A DNA stretch of 21,646 nucleotides, taken from positions 1-21,646 of the forward strand of contig JAFDHR010000010.1 in NCBI GenBank assembly GCA_019308645.1. The letters are read 5' to 3'. Numbering within the stretch: position 1 is the stretch's first letter; every line of letters begins with the position of its first letter. Both the position numbers and the translations under genes were made by a program. Below, one piece after another: positions 13,539 to 21,563 of the stretch. This stretch comes from Deltaproteobacteria bacterium. GTDB lineage: Bacteria; Desulfobacterota; DSM-4660; Desulfatiglandales; B25-G16. Below the pieces are notes generated by a model. It saw nothing but the letters and a program-made list of their open reading frames with translations. It made no database searches and was not told where the DNA came from.

Positions 13539-14054
13539 TTACGTTGATTCAGCGAATTCCGGCAGGTATCGAGCAAGACCTGCACTCTCACGCATCTGAG
13601 ATTCGTCAAGGAGCAATATCATAAAGGCTGAATCAGGCACATCCCACTCGCATCGAATTTCGTAACGAGAGGCAGGCTCAAAGCCAAATCGAGGGTAGTA
13701 TGAAGCATGGCCGAGCACGATGATGAATGGAAAGCCTTTCTTCCGCACTCGCGCAATGCCGCCTCGAACCAGTTCAGTGCCAACTCCCTGTCTCTGAAAG
13801 GCAGGCAGCACTGCCATTGGGGCGAGTCCCATTCCTCGGATTGTTTTTTTTGCTTTGGTCTCGATTGTTACAGGGCTGAAACAGATGTGGCCAACGATTG
13901 TATTCTGGATAAGGGCCACCAGGGAGATCAGATCATTGCAGCTTAGGCGAATTTTATCCACGAGGTCGGCCTCCTGGTTTTGACCGAAGGCCTGTATGTT
14001 TACCTCACGAATTGCATTCCTATCCTGATGCTGCTCTTCACGAATTGTTATCAT
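13539..14054 (-). CDS. GNAT-family N-acetyltransferase (YhbS-like)
   Basis: From the ATG at 14054 the product is 171 residues. It shows the GNAT fold pattern: an N-terminal IREEQHQDRNAIREVNIQAF, the acetyl-CoA binding motif A with QRQGVG (87-92), and the GHASYYPRFGFEPAS segment (115-129) typical of YhbS-like acetyltransferases. The acceptor substrate is unknown. The reading frame is open to an ATG at 14111, but those extra codons coincide with a strong terminator of the gene behind it and do not resemble the family start, so 14054 is used. Confidence 0.8.
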   Translation of the reverse strand: MITIREEQHQDRNAIREVNIQAFGQNQEADLVDKIRLSCNDLISLVALIQNTIVGHICFSPVTIETKAKKTIRGMGLAPMAVLPAFQRQGVGTELVRGGIARVRKKGFPFIIVLGHASYYPRFGFEPASRYEIRCEWDVPDSAFMILLLDESQMRESAGLARYLPEFAEST

Positions 14055-14078
14055 CTTTTTCACAACCAGTATTTGACT

Positions 14079-14110
14079 AAAAAAAATGGGCTTTTCTTCA
14101 AAAAACCCCA
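14079..14110 (-). terminator. Intrinsic terminator of the universal stress protein gene
   Basis: On the minus strand TGGGGTTTT and AAAAGCCCA form a stem with one mismatch, followed by eight T. It lies about 60 bp after the stop at 14171. Confidence 0.7.
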
Positions 14111-14170
14111 TCCTTGTTTTTGGTGTGATAAAAAACTGCCCTGTTAAATCCTCCTACATATTAATTCTGT

Positions 14171-15085
14171 CTAAAGCTTGAGCAGTGCATCCAGAATACT
14201 CATTCCTTCTCCCTTCTTCTTTACGGCAAGCAGGGGAGATGTTGTCGTATGGATCAGGTGCTCTGCCACGCTTCCGAGCAGCACACCGGCAGCAGCCCTT
14301 CTTCCCCGTGCACCAATAACTGCCAGGCATCGTTCACGCGTGGTAATAACATCTTCAATGCCCTTGGGTGCCTTTTTCTCAAGGTGGAAAAGGGGAATTG
14401 CGGTGAGGCCCTTTAAATCTATTTTATTAATAAATTCAGCGTAGCTTTTCTCTGCATGCCCTTTCATGATCTCGGCAAACTGATCATAGCTCTTACCCGT
14501 CTTGTAGTATCCCATGGGAACGCTATATACATAAAGACAGGTTATTTGATCTATTCCCTCAGAAACATTGGCGAGCGCAACTGCCGCCTCCATTGCGTCC
14601 ACTGAGTTTTCTGAAAAATCCACAGGAACAAGGATGTTGGTAAACCATGTTGTGGTTCCCTCTGGGACAAAGAGCACAGAGCAGGGTGCCTTTCGGGCAA
14701 GTTTTTCAAAGAGGGTCCCGCTTGCAGAGGGTATTTTTCGCTTGCGCATGATGATCAAATCGATTTCCTGCTCTTTCGCCCGGCGCAAAAACTCTATCAA
14801 GGGCGAGCCTTCCACGACCTCATAGTCAATCTGGGTTTCCGGGTGACCATCAAAGTATTTATTGACAAGGGCTTCCATTTCCTCGCGTGCATACTCATCA
14901 ACTGGCTGAAAAAGATCAGGGTACTCAGTACGGAGTTCATCGGGAATATCTGCTGTGCTCACAACGTGGAGAAAGGTGATCTTTTCGGATTTTGCCAGTC
15001 TGCTGATGAGGCCTGCATAGCGGATAGAGGCTCCGTCCTGGTTAACAAATGAAACCCCAACCAAAAGGCGATTGTATCGATACAT
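14171..15085 (-). CDS. Tandem-domain universal stress protein
   Basis: A 304-residue protein with two UspA domains, about 1-145 and 146-300. The first begins YNRLLVGVSF and ends APCSVLFVPEG. The second begins FTNILVPVDFSENS and contains GARGRRAAAGVLLGSVAEHL, matching the ATP-binding pattern G-x2-G-x9-G-S; the first domain's equivalent (MRKRKIPSASGTLFEKLA) is degenerate. The ATG has AAAGGAG six bases upstream. Tandem Usp proteins are cytosolic stress or signalling proteins, but the specific role is unknown. It has its own downstream terminator, so it is monocistronic. Confidence 0.85.
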   Translation of the reverse strand: MYRYNRLLVGVSFVNQDGASIRYAGLISRLAKSEKITFLHVVSTADIPDELRTEYPDLFQPVDEYAREEMEALVNKYFDGHPETQIDYEVVEGSPLIEFLRRAKEQEIDLIIMRKRKIPSASGTLFEKLARKAPCSVLFVPEGTTTWFTNILVPVDFSENSVDAMEAAVALANVSEGIDQITCLYVYSVPMGYYKTGKSYDQFAEIMKGHAEKSYAEFINKIDLKGLTAIPLFHLEKKAPKGIEDVITTRERCLAVIGARGRRAAAGVLLGSVAEHLIHTTTSPLLAVKKKGEGMSILDALLKL

Positions 15086-15139
15086 AGTGACTCCTTTTTC
15101 TGTGTTAGTGTTGAAAGTTTTCCATAACTTATATTTTTT

Positions 15140-15323
15140 AAAGAGGGTGGGCTTTTCTTCAGCTCCGAGGCTATCGGGCTGGTCTTTTCAGCAACTTATC
15201 TATGGGGGAGTTTTGCCCCCTCCGCATTGCCCCGATAAATCGGGGCCTGCGGTTTCCCCCACTGATAAGTTGCGAAAAAACAGCGCCCTTACACCAGTCA
15301 CTTCAGAAAAGTCCACCCTCTTT
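15140..15323. repeat. 184-bp foldback (MITE-like) element
   Basis: Nearly the whole segment folds on itself. The outer arms are 15140-15162 (AGGGTGGGCTTTTCTTCAG) and 15301-15323 (CTTCAGAAAAGTCCACCCTC). The middle arms are GCAACTTATC (15191-15200) and GATAAGTTGC (15264-15273). The core is the perfect hairpin GCCCCGAT-AA-ATCGGGGC (15229-15246). The rest of the gap 15086-15541 contains only the rseC promoter; an open frame on the minus strand across it is a by-product of the palindrome. Confidence 0.75.
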
Positions 15324-15476
15324 TCTTGGGCTACAGAGATTGTTAGGTTGTGCAAAGATAGAGCCCTGGATTTCGCCAAGAATATATCAGAGCAGGTAGA
15401 ATGGTTCACCTCGGGTGAAAGGAGTATAGGATAATCTCCAAAAGTGGTCAATTGAAAAGGCATTAAAAAAAATGCA

Positions 15477-15504
15477 TTGACAACTGATTGTTGATATGTA
15501 TCGT
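15477..15504 (+). promoter_or_regulatory. Promoter of rseC
   Basis: TTGACA (15477-15482), a 16-bp spacer, then TATCGT (15499-15504). It lies 37 bp before the ATG at 15542, which is preceded by AAAAAGGAG. Confidence 0.5.
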
Positions 15505-15541
15505 AACTTACAGGAATCGTAGGTGTAAAAAGGAGTGAAAC

Positions 15542-16066
15542 ATGGCACAAGAAAAGGGTTTGGTCACCAGCATTACCGAGGATGGCTGGGCCCAGGTGGA
15601 AACCGATCGAAATGATGCGTGTTCTCATTGCGGCTCATGCCGTGTCTCGTTTGGGTCCAACTCCGAGATGATCATCAAAGCCATAAATAGGGCTGGCGCA
15701 GGAGTGGGTGATCTGGTTTCCATACACCTCAGCTCAGGGACAATAGTGAAAAGTGCTGCAATTCTCTATTTGATACCAGTAGCTGGTCTGATTTCAGGGG
15801 CTTCTATGGGTGAGGGTTTAAGCACGAGATTGGCCATTAGTCCAACGAGTGCTATTGCGCTCTCAAGCCTTGCCGGCTTTATCCTGGGTTTTATAATAAC
15901 CGCCCTCATATCCAGATGGATGTCAGCTCGGCGCACGTTAAGCCCCATTATAACCCGTATCATACGGCGTGGAATTATGGCTCCTGTCTCTTCTCCAACG
16001 CCTTCAATGAAGCTCCCCGCAGCTCACGCGGCGCGAGCTGCAGGGTATTCTGGCGAAGGCGAATAA
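15542..16066 (+). CDS. rseC: RseC/MucC-family membrane protein
   Basis: A 174-residue inner-membrane protein of the RseC/MucC family, known for modulating sigma-E signalling and for reducing SoxR. The soluble N-terminal domain contains CSHCGSC (27-33), the family's Cys cluster. Two membrane segments follow at about 70-92 and 102-126, then a basic end (SRWMSARR...RIIRR). RseC homologues usually finish soon after this point. The last ~25 residues, from about MAPVSSP onward, are encoded by a REP-like hairpin and its flank, so the tail is probably acquired. GGAG lies six bases before the ATG. Confidence 0.75.
   Translation: MAQEKGLVTSITEDGWAQVETDRNDACSHCGSCRVSFGSNSEMIIKAINRAGAGVGDLVSIHLSSGTIVKSAAILYLIPVAGLISGASMGEGLSTRLAISPTSAIALSSLAGFILGFIITALISRWMSARRTLSPIITRIIRRGIMAPVSSPTPSMKLPAAHAARAAGYSGEGE
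16015..16045. repeat. REP-like hairpin at the 3' end of rseC
   Basis: CCCCGCAGCTC (16015-16025) pairs with GAGCTGCAGGG (16035-16045) over 11 positions, one of them G-U, around a GC-rich loop. The flanks (TTCAATGAAG on one side, GTATTCTGGCGAAGGCGAAT on the other) resemble dispersed AATACCCCGCAG-type repeats that I recall from other genomes. The gap 16067-16305 downstream has no supported gene. Confidence 0.55.
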
Positions 16067-16305
16067 AGAGTCCAAAGGGCTTTCGCTCAGTGTCTGGCGA
16101 TGCCGGATCGTAAAGGCTCTAAGACCTCCCAGATGCACACCATCACCAAAGAAAAGCATATCAACAATATTCACCCCCACTGTGAATTACGTGATACATG
16201 TGAAGATTTAAGCCTGTCGTTGCTGATAGCCTATTCTGCGTGAAATACCTTGATATCTTTTGAAATTTAAGGCATTATCTCGAAGAAAACAAAGGGGTGG
16301 AACAA

Positions 16306-16971
16306 ATGCCAGTGATAACCATATCCAGAGAAATCTACAGCGAGGGCAGCTATATCGGGGAGAAGGTTGCAGAGGCCCTTGGCTACCATTTTGTAGACAA
16401 GAGCACGATGGAAAAGGTATTTGCAGAGCACAGCATTGTTCAATTAAGCGAGGTGTATACCTCTGGGCCGGGATTTTGGGCACATTTTGACGATATGAGG
16501 GCGACAACGGTCAAGTTTTTAAAACAGGTAATCCTTGCCCTGGCCAGCCACGGTAACATGGTGATAGTAGGCCGGGGTGCCTTTGCAGTGTTGGCTACTT
16601 TTGCAGATGTACTGAACGTGCGGGTACAATCCCCTTTCCCTGTGAGGGTACGCCGGGCTATGGAAAAGGAGAGAATAGAAGACCGTGGCAGGGCCGAGGC
16701 ATTGCTCAGGGAGTGGGATAGAGAGCGCGACGCCTTTGTCAAGACGTTTTACGATGTTAGCTGGTATGATGCAACAACAGCCAGTGCATTTGACCTGGTA
16801 ATCAACACAGGCAAGGTACCCCCTGATATGGCGGTTGCCTGGATCATCCAGGCACACGCAGAGCTAAAGGAGAAAAAGCCCGACAGAAAGATTACCACCG
16901 GCACCATAGAGGTGGATACCGCCCTGGCTAGCACCGTTTCCGAAGTGTTGGGCTATCATACCATCCATTAG
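16306..16971 (+). CDS. Cytidylate-kinase-like family protein
   Basis: A 222-residue protein of the Cytidylate_kin2 type. The start PVITISREIYSEGSYIGEKVAEALGYHFVDKSTM matches the family pattern of SRxxGSGGxxIG followed by LGxxFxDK, with the Gly-rich loop modified to YSEGSYIG. Later landmarks are VIVGRGAFAVL (about residues 87-97), the basic PVRVRRAMEKERIEDRGRAEALL and the FDLVINTG strand near 165-172. Members are nucleotide-binding and often of unproven substrate; this is not the housekeeping Cmk. The ATG at 16306 has GGGGTGG upstream and is preferred over GTG at 16297. Confidence 0.75.
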   Translation: MPVITISREIYSEGSYIGEKVAEALGYHFVDKSTMEKVFAEHSIVQLSEVYTSGPGFWAHFDDMRATTVKFLKQVILALASHGNMVIVGRGAFAVLATFADVLNVRVQSPFPVRVRRAMEKERIEDRGRAEALLREWDRERDAFVKTFYDVSWYDATTASAFDLVINTGKVPPDMAVAWIIQAHAELKEKKPDRKITTGTIEVDTALASTVSEVLGYHTIH

Positions 16972-17012
16972 AAGGTATTCTGTCAAGAAAGCCTTACTTC
17001 TCTATGTAAGAT

Positions 17013-17180
17013 GTGGGACTTTTCGATTGGAAATTTTTCGCTCTTCAGCTTGATTATACGTATATCAATACAGATGGGAGACAAAAACAATATACAGATG
17101 GGGCATGGTGCGCAACAATTGACCAAGAGATCACAAGTGAGCAGCTGTTTGGTGTTTTATCTGCAGGATATGCATTTTAG
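17013..17180 (+). pseudogene. Possible 3' remnant of an outer-membrane beta-barrel gene
   Basis: A 55-codon open frame, with GTG at 17013 as the first possible start. It contains FALQLDYTYINTDGRQ and ends QLFGVLSAGYAF before TAG. The alternating pattern and terminal Phe resemble the last strand of a porin-like barrel. No other evidence supports it. The following stretch 17181-17307 is very AT-rich and probably holds the promoter of the next gene. Confidence 0.25.
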
Positions 17181-17307
17181 ATACTATTTTTTTAATACTT
17201 TAGATTAGGTATTTATAAAATATATTTAAAGTAAACTATTATAGTTACTGCATTTTGATGATTACCATTCTCATATTCGAATAATTCTATAAAAAGAATA
17301 AAACAGA

Positions 17308-18090
17308 ATGAACGATTTCAAAGAGTGTGCAGTAGAAATAGCACAAGACGCAGGGATATTTCTCAAGAATAAGCTTAATTCAGTACATACAATAAATTAT
17401 AAGGGAGAGATTAATCTGGTAACAGAAGTAGATAAAATTTCTGAAGGGATGATTACTTCTAAAATAGCGAGCCTGTTTCCCGATCATGACATCCTGGCAG
17501 AGGAATTTACCTATACCACAAGGGGATCTGATTTCAGATGGATTATAGACCCTCTGGATGGGACTACTAATTATGCCCATGGGTTTCCCTTTTTTTGTGT
17601 TTCTATCGCACTTGAAAGGCTCGATACCATGATTGTAGGCATTGTGTATGATCCTATGCTCGATGAAATGTTTGTTGCGGAAAAAGGGAAGGGGGCCTTT
17701 TTGAATGACAGGGCAATACATGTTTCAAATACGAACAGAGTAATCAAAGGCCTTTTGGCTACGGGATTCCCGTATGATATTCGGGAAGACAGCCACAATA
17801 ATCTAAATTACTTTAATGAAATGATCATGAAGGCACAGGCTATCCGTAGGGCAGGCTCAGCAGCATTAGACCTTGCGTATGTTGCAGCAGGGCGGTTTGA
17901 TGGATACTGGGAACTCAAATTAAATCCCTGGGATATCGCAGCAGGATGGTTGCTCGTAAAGGAGGCAGGTGGGATTGTAACAGATATGGGCGGGAACAAC
18001 TATTTCCTTGAATCTCCATCTATTTTGGCATCGAATGGAAGGATTCATAAGGAGATGATGGCTGTTTTAGAGAGTGCATCCTCTATTTAA
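17308..18090 (+). CDS. suhB: Inositol monophosphatase family protein (SuhB-like)
   Basis: A 260-residue Mg-dependent phosphatase. It contains the metal-binding EE pair (E65-E66), the signature DPLDGTTN (81-88), and WDIAAG (208-213, with metal ligand D209), all in the usual order and spacing. The family hydrolyses myo-inositol-1-phosphate or related sugar phosphates; SuhB homologues also influence rRNA transcription. The length is standard. No strong ribosome binding site precedes the ATG. Its last 8 nt overlap, tail to tail, the end of the tatA-like gene on the other strand. Confidence 0.85.
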   Translation: MNDFKECAVEIAQDAGIFLKNKLNSVHTINYKGEINLVTEVDKISEGMITSKIASLFPDHDILAEEFTYTTRGSDFRWIIDPLDGTTNYAHGFPFFCVSIALERLDTMIVGIVYDPMLDEMFVAEKGKGAFLNDRAIHVSNTNRVIKGLLATGFPYDIREDSHNNLNYFNEMIMKAQAIRRAGSAALDLAYVAAGRFDGYWELKLNPWDIAAGWLLVKEAGGIVTDMGGNNYFLESPSILASNGRIHKEMMAVLESASSI

Positions 18091-18379
18091 TGATCTTTGT
18101 TATCTTTTCTGCCTTTTTCTTAATTGCAAGGCCTTTTTTGACAACCGGAACTTCTTTCACTATCTTTTCGACCAATGTATTTTCTATGGACGTTCCCTCT
18201 TTGTGTTTTTCGTTTGAGCCTTCTTTGGCATCATTCGGGATTATATCCTGTTTCACCTTTCTGAATTCCTTTATAGCACCCCCGAGTCCCTTGCCAATTT
18301 CTGGCAATCTCTTGGCACCAAAGATGAGCAAGATAATTCCCCCAATAATAAGCAGCTCTGTTGTACCAAGGCCAAACAT
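18083..18379 (-). CDS. tatA: Twin-arginine translocase subunit TatA/TatE family
   Basis: A 98-residue protein. The N-terminal MFGLGTTELLIIGGIILLIFGAKRLPEIGKGLGGAIKEFRK is the classic TatA layout: one short membrane helix, the FGAKRLPE hinge, then an amphipathic helix. The Lys- and Glu-rich tail is variable in the family. The protein forms the pore of the Tat system, which exports folded proteins across the inner membrane. AAGGAGGG precedes the ATG by seven bases. It is not next to tatB or tatC here, which is common in Gram-negative bacteria with scattered tat genes. Confidence 0.9.
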   Translation of the reverse strand: MFGLGTTELLIIGGIILLIFGAKRLPEIGKGLGGAIKEFRKVKQDIIPNDAKEGSNEKHKEGTSIENTLVEKIVKEVPVVKKGLAIKKKAEKITKIIK

Positions 18380-18471
18380 GGCTTTACCCTCCTTCGTTAG
18401 TGAGATATACTATATACGGCCATAAATTCCGTTTTTGTATCAAGTGAACCACTTTTTCCCTTGCCCATTGC

Positions 18472-18499
18472 TGGAGTACTGGAGTAATGGAGTAATGGA
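18472..18499 (+). repeat. Octamer tandem repeat with inverted companion
   Basis: TGGAGTAC, TGGAGTAA, TGGAGTAA, TGGA. About 10 bp on, an inverted version follows (ACTCCAACACTCAATTAC), so the tract can fold. No gene is supported in 18380-18656. Confidence 0.65.
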
Positions 18500-18648
18500 A
18501 AGCCCCCAACACTCCAACACTCAATTACCCCAATGATCGTCCTGGGTATGAAATTTAAGTTCAATTAATGAATCTAAAAGTGCTAATTATAACCGCTAAA
18601 AGTATATATCGGAATTTTTGCAACGTATCAAGATCAGTGTAGTTTTGG

Positions 18649-18677
18649 TTAATCCCTTAATCCCTTAATCCCTTAAT
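18649..18677 (+). repeat. TTAATCCC tandem repeat overlapping the helicase stop codon
   Basis: Three head-to-tail TTAATCCC units and a partial fourth. The helicase gene ends inside this tract, so its last four residues (GLRD) are encoded by the repeat. Confidence 0.7.
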
Positions 18678-21563
18678 TATTTTATTAATATCCCAGTCGA
18701 CTAACAATCGCACTCTTTGATTTTGATTTTTGTTCACATAGACAAGGTATCCCTTTTCCAGACCATACACGAAAAGATCTCTGGTTATTACAACATCCTG
18801 TTTGCAATAGTCAGTTAATTTTTCTATCTCCCCTGCCTTGAACCATTCCAGGGCCTTGAGCCCATTCGCTGATTTTCCTTTATTGAGGGTCTCTTGAGCC
18901 AGATGATCAAGACTTAACCTGTATCCAAGCCTATTATAGATATCCTCAAGTATATCAAATGTTGGTATGGTATATAAGTTGTGGCTCGTGTACGGTGCAA
19001 GTACTCCATAATCAAATCTTTTACAATTAAAACCAACCACAAGATCAGCTGTGGTGAAGTATTCAATGAGCGCATCTATTTGATCTTCTGTGAAGGTATA
19101 GAAACGCTCATCCATGCTGTCGAAAATTACAGCTACAGATACCATCATTAAATGTGTATTCTGCCACCCACCTACGTCTTCCGCTGATTTCTGTGTCTCT
19201 AAATCAAAATAACAAATCCTTTTTTTACCCACCACTTCAGCTACCATTTCGTTATGTACCGGAAAGAGGGAATCTTTTTTTTCCTCTCCTGCAATAGCAG
19301 AAATATCTGACAAAGCTATTACGCCTGTCAGGGCCTGTAAAATCAGTATCGCAGCGTTTTTATCTAAGGGCTTATTGCCTGAACCACACTTTGGCGAATA
19401 TATGCATGAGGGGCAGCCATGCTCACAAGGGCAGCTTTTAATAAGCTCCAGGGTCTGACTTAACAGATCCAGGATTATATCGAAACCCCTCTGTGCAAGC
19501 CCTACACCCCCTGGATAGGAATCATAAATAAATATAGCTGATTTTTCTACCTGGGGATGAAACGTATATGATATTCCTCCAAGATCATTTCTATCACATA
19601 ATGCAAAAATGGGAAAGAGACTAATGGCTGCGTGTTCTATGGCATGAATACCCCCCATAAAGTGATACCCTTTATTGTTCACCATTTTCTTGATACTATC
19701 CTCAATAATAACCCAGAGCCCTACCGTCTCAAATGTCTGAGGAGGAAGCTCAAGCGGGAATACACCAATCAATTCCTGTCCCGGAGTCCTCCTTTTCTCA
19801 TACCCGGTTATTGTTTCCGTCACTGTAAGATTTCCAAGTTTCACAACAAATTGCCCTTTTGGCTGGCTCCTGGTAATCTTGATAATCTCGGTTTCTTTTT
19901 CCGATCGTATCCGGGTAAAATATTTCAGTTCTGTGTGTTGCGCAATAATGTTTTTTTTGCCGATCAGTAACTTCTCTACGAGATATGGTCTGGCCCTATG
20001 AAGATATATGCCACCCGGATGACACTCCTTGAAGGCTCGTATCCCATCAACGGTTCCTATCGCCTTTCCTGTTTTCGCATCAAATATGGTGTAGCTTTCA
20101 CCAATTGAGCGTATGTTTACCCTCAGATGTGGCCTTTTTTTGGTAGCAAACCATATGTGGTTCCCTTCGCTTGTTCTGCTAAGCTCTCCAATAGATTCTA
20201 AGTAATCACAATGACCACTGAGATCATTAGGCCAGAATTGGCTATCCTGCAAGGTGAGAGGGTTTTCTGCTGCGGCACAGGGTAAATGGGCCCGTATAAC
20301 ATGGGCATTGTCCGGGTCAATGACTGCGGCTTCAAAGGATTGGTCAAAAAAGGAAGCTGGATGTTTCATAAAGTATTGATCCAGGGCATCTTGATTGGCA
20401 ACCAGAATTACCAGGGAGTCTCTCCCGGAGCGTCCTACTCTTCCCCCTCTTTGCCAGGTATTAATAATGGTTCCCGGGTATCCAACTAATATACATACAT
20501 CCAGATACCCTATATCAATTCCCATCTCCAGGGCACTTGTCGATATAACACCAAGGAGGTCTCCACTTGTGAGCCTTTTTTCAATAGAACGGCGTTCCTC
20601 AGGTAAAAATCCAGCCCTGTATGAGCTGACCTTATCCTTTAAATCTGGCGCCAGTTGTTTAACCCACATATGAATGAGTTCGGTGATTTTTCTGGACTGG
20701 GTAAATACAATGGTTCTGAAGTGAGCGTTGAGGCATTGTATAAATAATTGTGTGGCTAAAAAATTGGTACTGGTCAAAGGGTTGAGAAACAGAAAATACT
20801 GTCCGGATTTAGGGGCACCGCTGTGAGAAATCACGTCTAATTTTTTGTCTATGAGGCTTGTACCAAAATCATGAGGATTTTGGATAGTGGCTGAGGAAAG
20901 GATAAATTGTGGTGTGGTATTGTACAGAAGACAAATTCTTTTTAATCTTCTCAATATCTGTGCAAGATGTGAGCCGAAAATTCCCCGATACGTATGAACT
21001 TCATCAATAATAACAAAGGCCAGATTAGAAAAAAACTCAGACCATGTTTCGTGATAGGCAAGAATACCTATATGGAGCATGTCAGGATTAGTCAGTATGA
21101 TATTTGGAACTTTCTCCTTAATCCTCTTTCTGTCACCTGTTGATGTATCTCCATCATAAATGGCTGCACTGATCTGGACTTTTTGGAGCCCAGAGGTAAA
21201 GTTATGGAGATTTTTGAGCTGATCCTGTTCCAGGGCCTTAAGAGGAAAGAGATACAGGGCTCGTGCTGATGGTGTTTTTAATATTGTTTCAATGACACCA
21301 ACATTATAGATAAGGCTCTTACCACTGGCAGTAGGGGTAGATACTACTATGTCTTTACCCTGTTGTAATTTTCCGATGGCCTCGGTTTGGTGAGCATACA
21401 ACGCTTTGATATTACATTCCCGAAGGAGATGTAAAACGTTTTGAGAGAAGATCGCTGTGTGATCGTATTGTGGATCTTGTTGAGAAAGGTAGCGATGATA
21501 GATTATCTGAGGGCCAATATCCGTTGATTTTTTTATTTGCTCAACAAATTCTGATAATTGCAT
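18657..21563 (-). CDS. MrfA-like DEAD/DEAH helicase fused to an MrfB/YprB-like exonuclease
   Basis: A 968-residue protein with two enzymes in one chain. Helicase part: AHQTEAI (58-64), Walker A TPTASGKS (76-83), DEVH (187-190), SAT (224-226) and QRGGRVGRSGR (371-381). A DUF1998-type region follows, with the Cys cluster C711, C713, C717, C720 and C726. Residues about 780-940 form an RNase H-like exonuclease of the YprB type: FDLET (786-790), FNCKRFDYG (845-853) and YCKQDVVIT (919-927), giving D787, E789, D851 and D923 with Y919, a DEDDy arrangement. In Bacillus subtilis MrfA and MrfB are separate partners in repair of mitomycin C damage; here they are joined. The ATG at 21563 has only weak upstream AGG. 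Confidence 0.85.
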   Translation of the reverse strand: MQLSEFVEQIKKSTDIGPQIIYHRYLSQQDPQYDHTAIFSQNVLHLLRECNIKALYAHQTEAIGKLQQGKDIVVSTPTASGKSLIYNVGVIETILKTPSARALYLFPLKALEQDQLKNLHNFTSGLQKVQISAAIYDGDTSTGDRKRIKEKVPNIILTNPDMLHIGILAYHETWSEFFSNLAFVIIDEVHTYRGIFGSHLAQILRRLKRICLLYNTTPQFILSSATIQNPHDFGTSLIDKKLDVISHSGAPKSGQYFLFLNPLTSTNFLATQLFIQCLNAHFRTIVFTQSRKITELIHMWVKQLAPDLKDKVSSYRAGFLPEERRSIEKRLTSGDLLGVISTSALEMGIDIGYLDVCILVGYPGTIINTWQRGGRVGRSGRDSLVILVANQDALDQYFMKHPASFFDQSFEAAVIDPDNAHVIRAHLPCAAAENPLTLQDSQFWPNDLSGHCDYLESIGELSRTSEGNHIWFATKKRPHLRVNIRSIGESYTIFDAKTGKAIGTVDGIRAFKECHPGGIYLHRARPYLVEKLLIGKKNIIAQHTELKYFTRIRSEKETEIIKITRSQPKGQFVVKLGNLTVTETITGYEKRRTPGQELIGVFPLELPPQTFETVGLWVIIEDSIKKMVNNKGYHFMGGIHAIEHAAISLFPIFALCDRNDLGGISYTFHPQVEKSAIFIYDSYPGGVGLAQRGFDIILDLLSQTLELIKSCPCEHGCPSCIYSPKCGSGNKPLDKNAAILILQALTGVIALSDISAIAGEEKKDSLFPVHNEMVAEVVGKKRICYFDLETQKSAEDVGGWQNTHLMMVSVAVIFDSMDERFYTFTEDQIDALIEYFTTADLVVGFNCKRFDYGVLAPYTSHNLYTIPTFDILEDIYNRLGYRLSLDHLAQETLNKGKSANGLKALEWFKAGEIEKLTDYCKQDVVITRDLFVYGLEKGYLVYVNKNQNQRVRLLVDWDINKIIKGLRD

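Noticed and set aside
14055..14111. Longer start for the acetyltransferase
   Set aside because: The extra codons coincide with a terminator hairpin of the upstream gene and do not match the family start.
15200..15628. 142-codon open frame on the minus strand
   Set aside because: It runs through the 184-bp foldback and into rseC on the opposite strand, has no ribosome binding site and shows no family features.
16009..16160. Open frame of about 50 codons on the minus strand after rseC
   Set aside because: It overlaps the REP-like hairpin, has no start signals and resembles no protein that I recognise.
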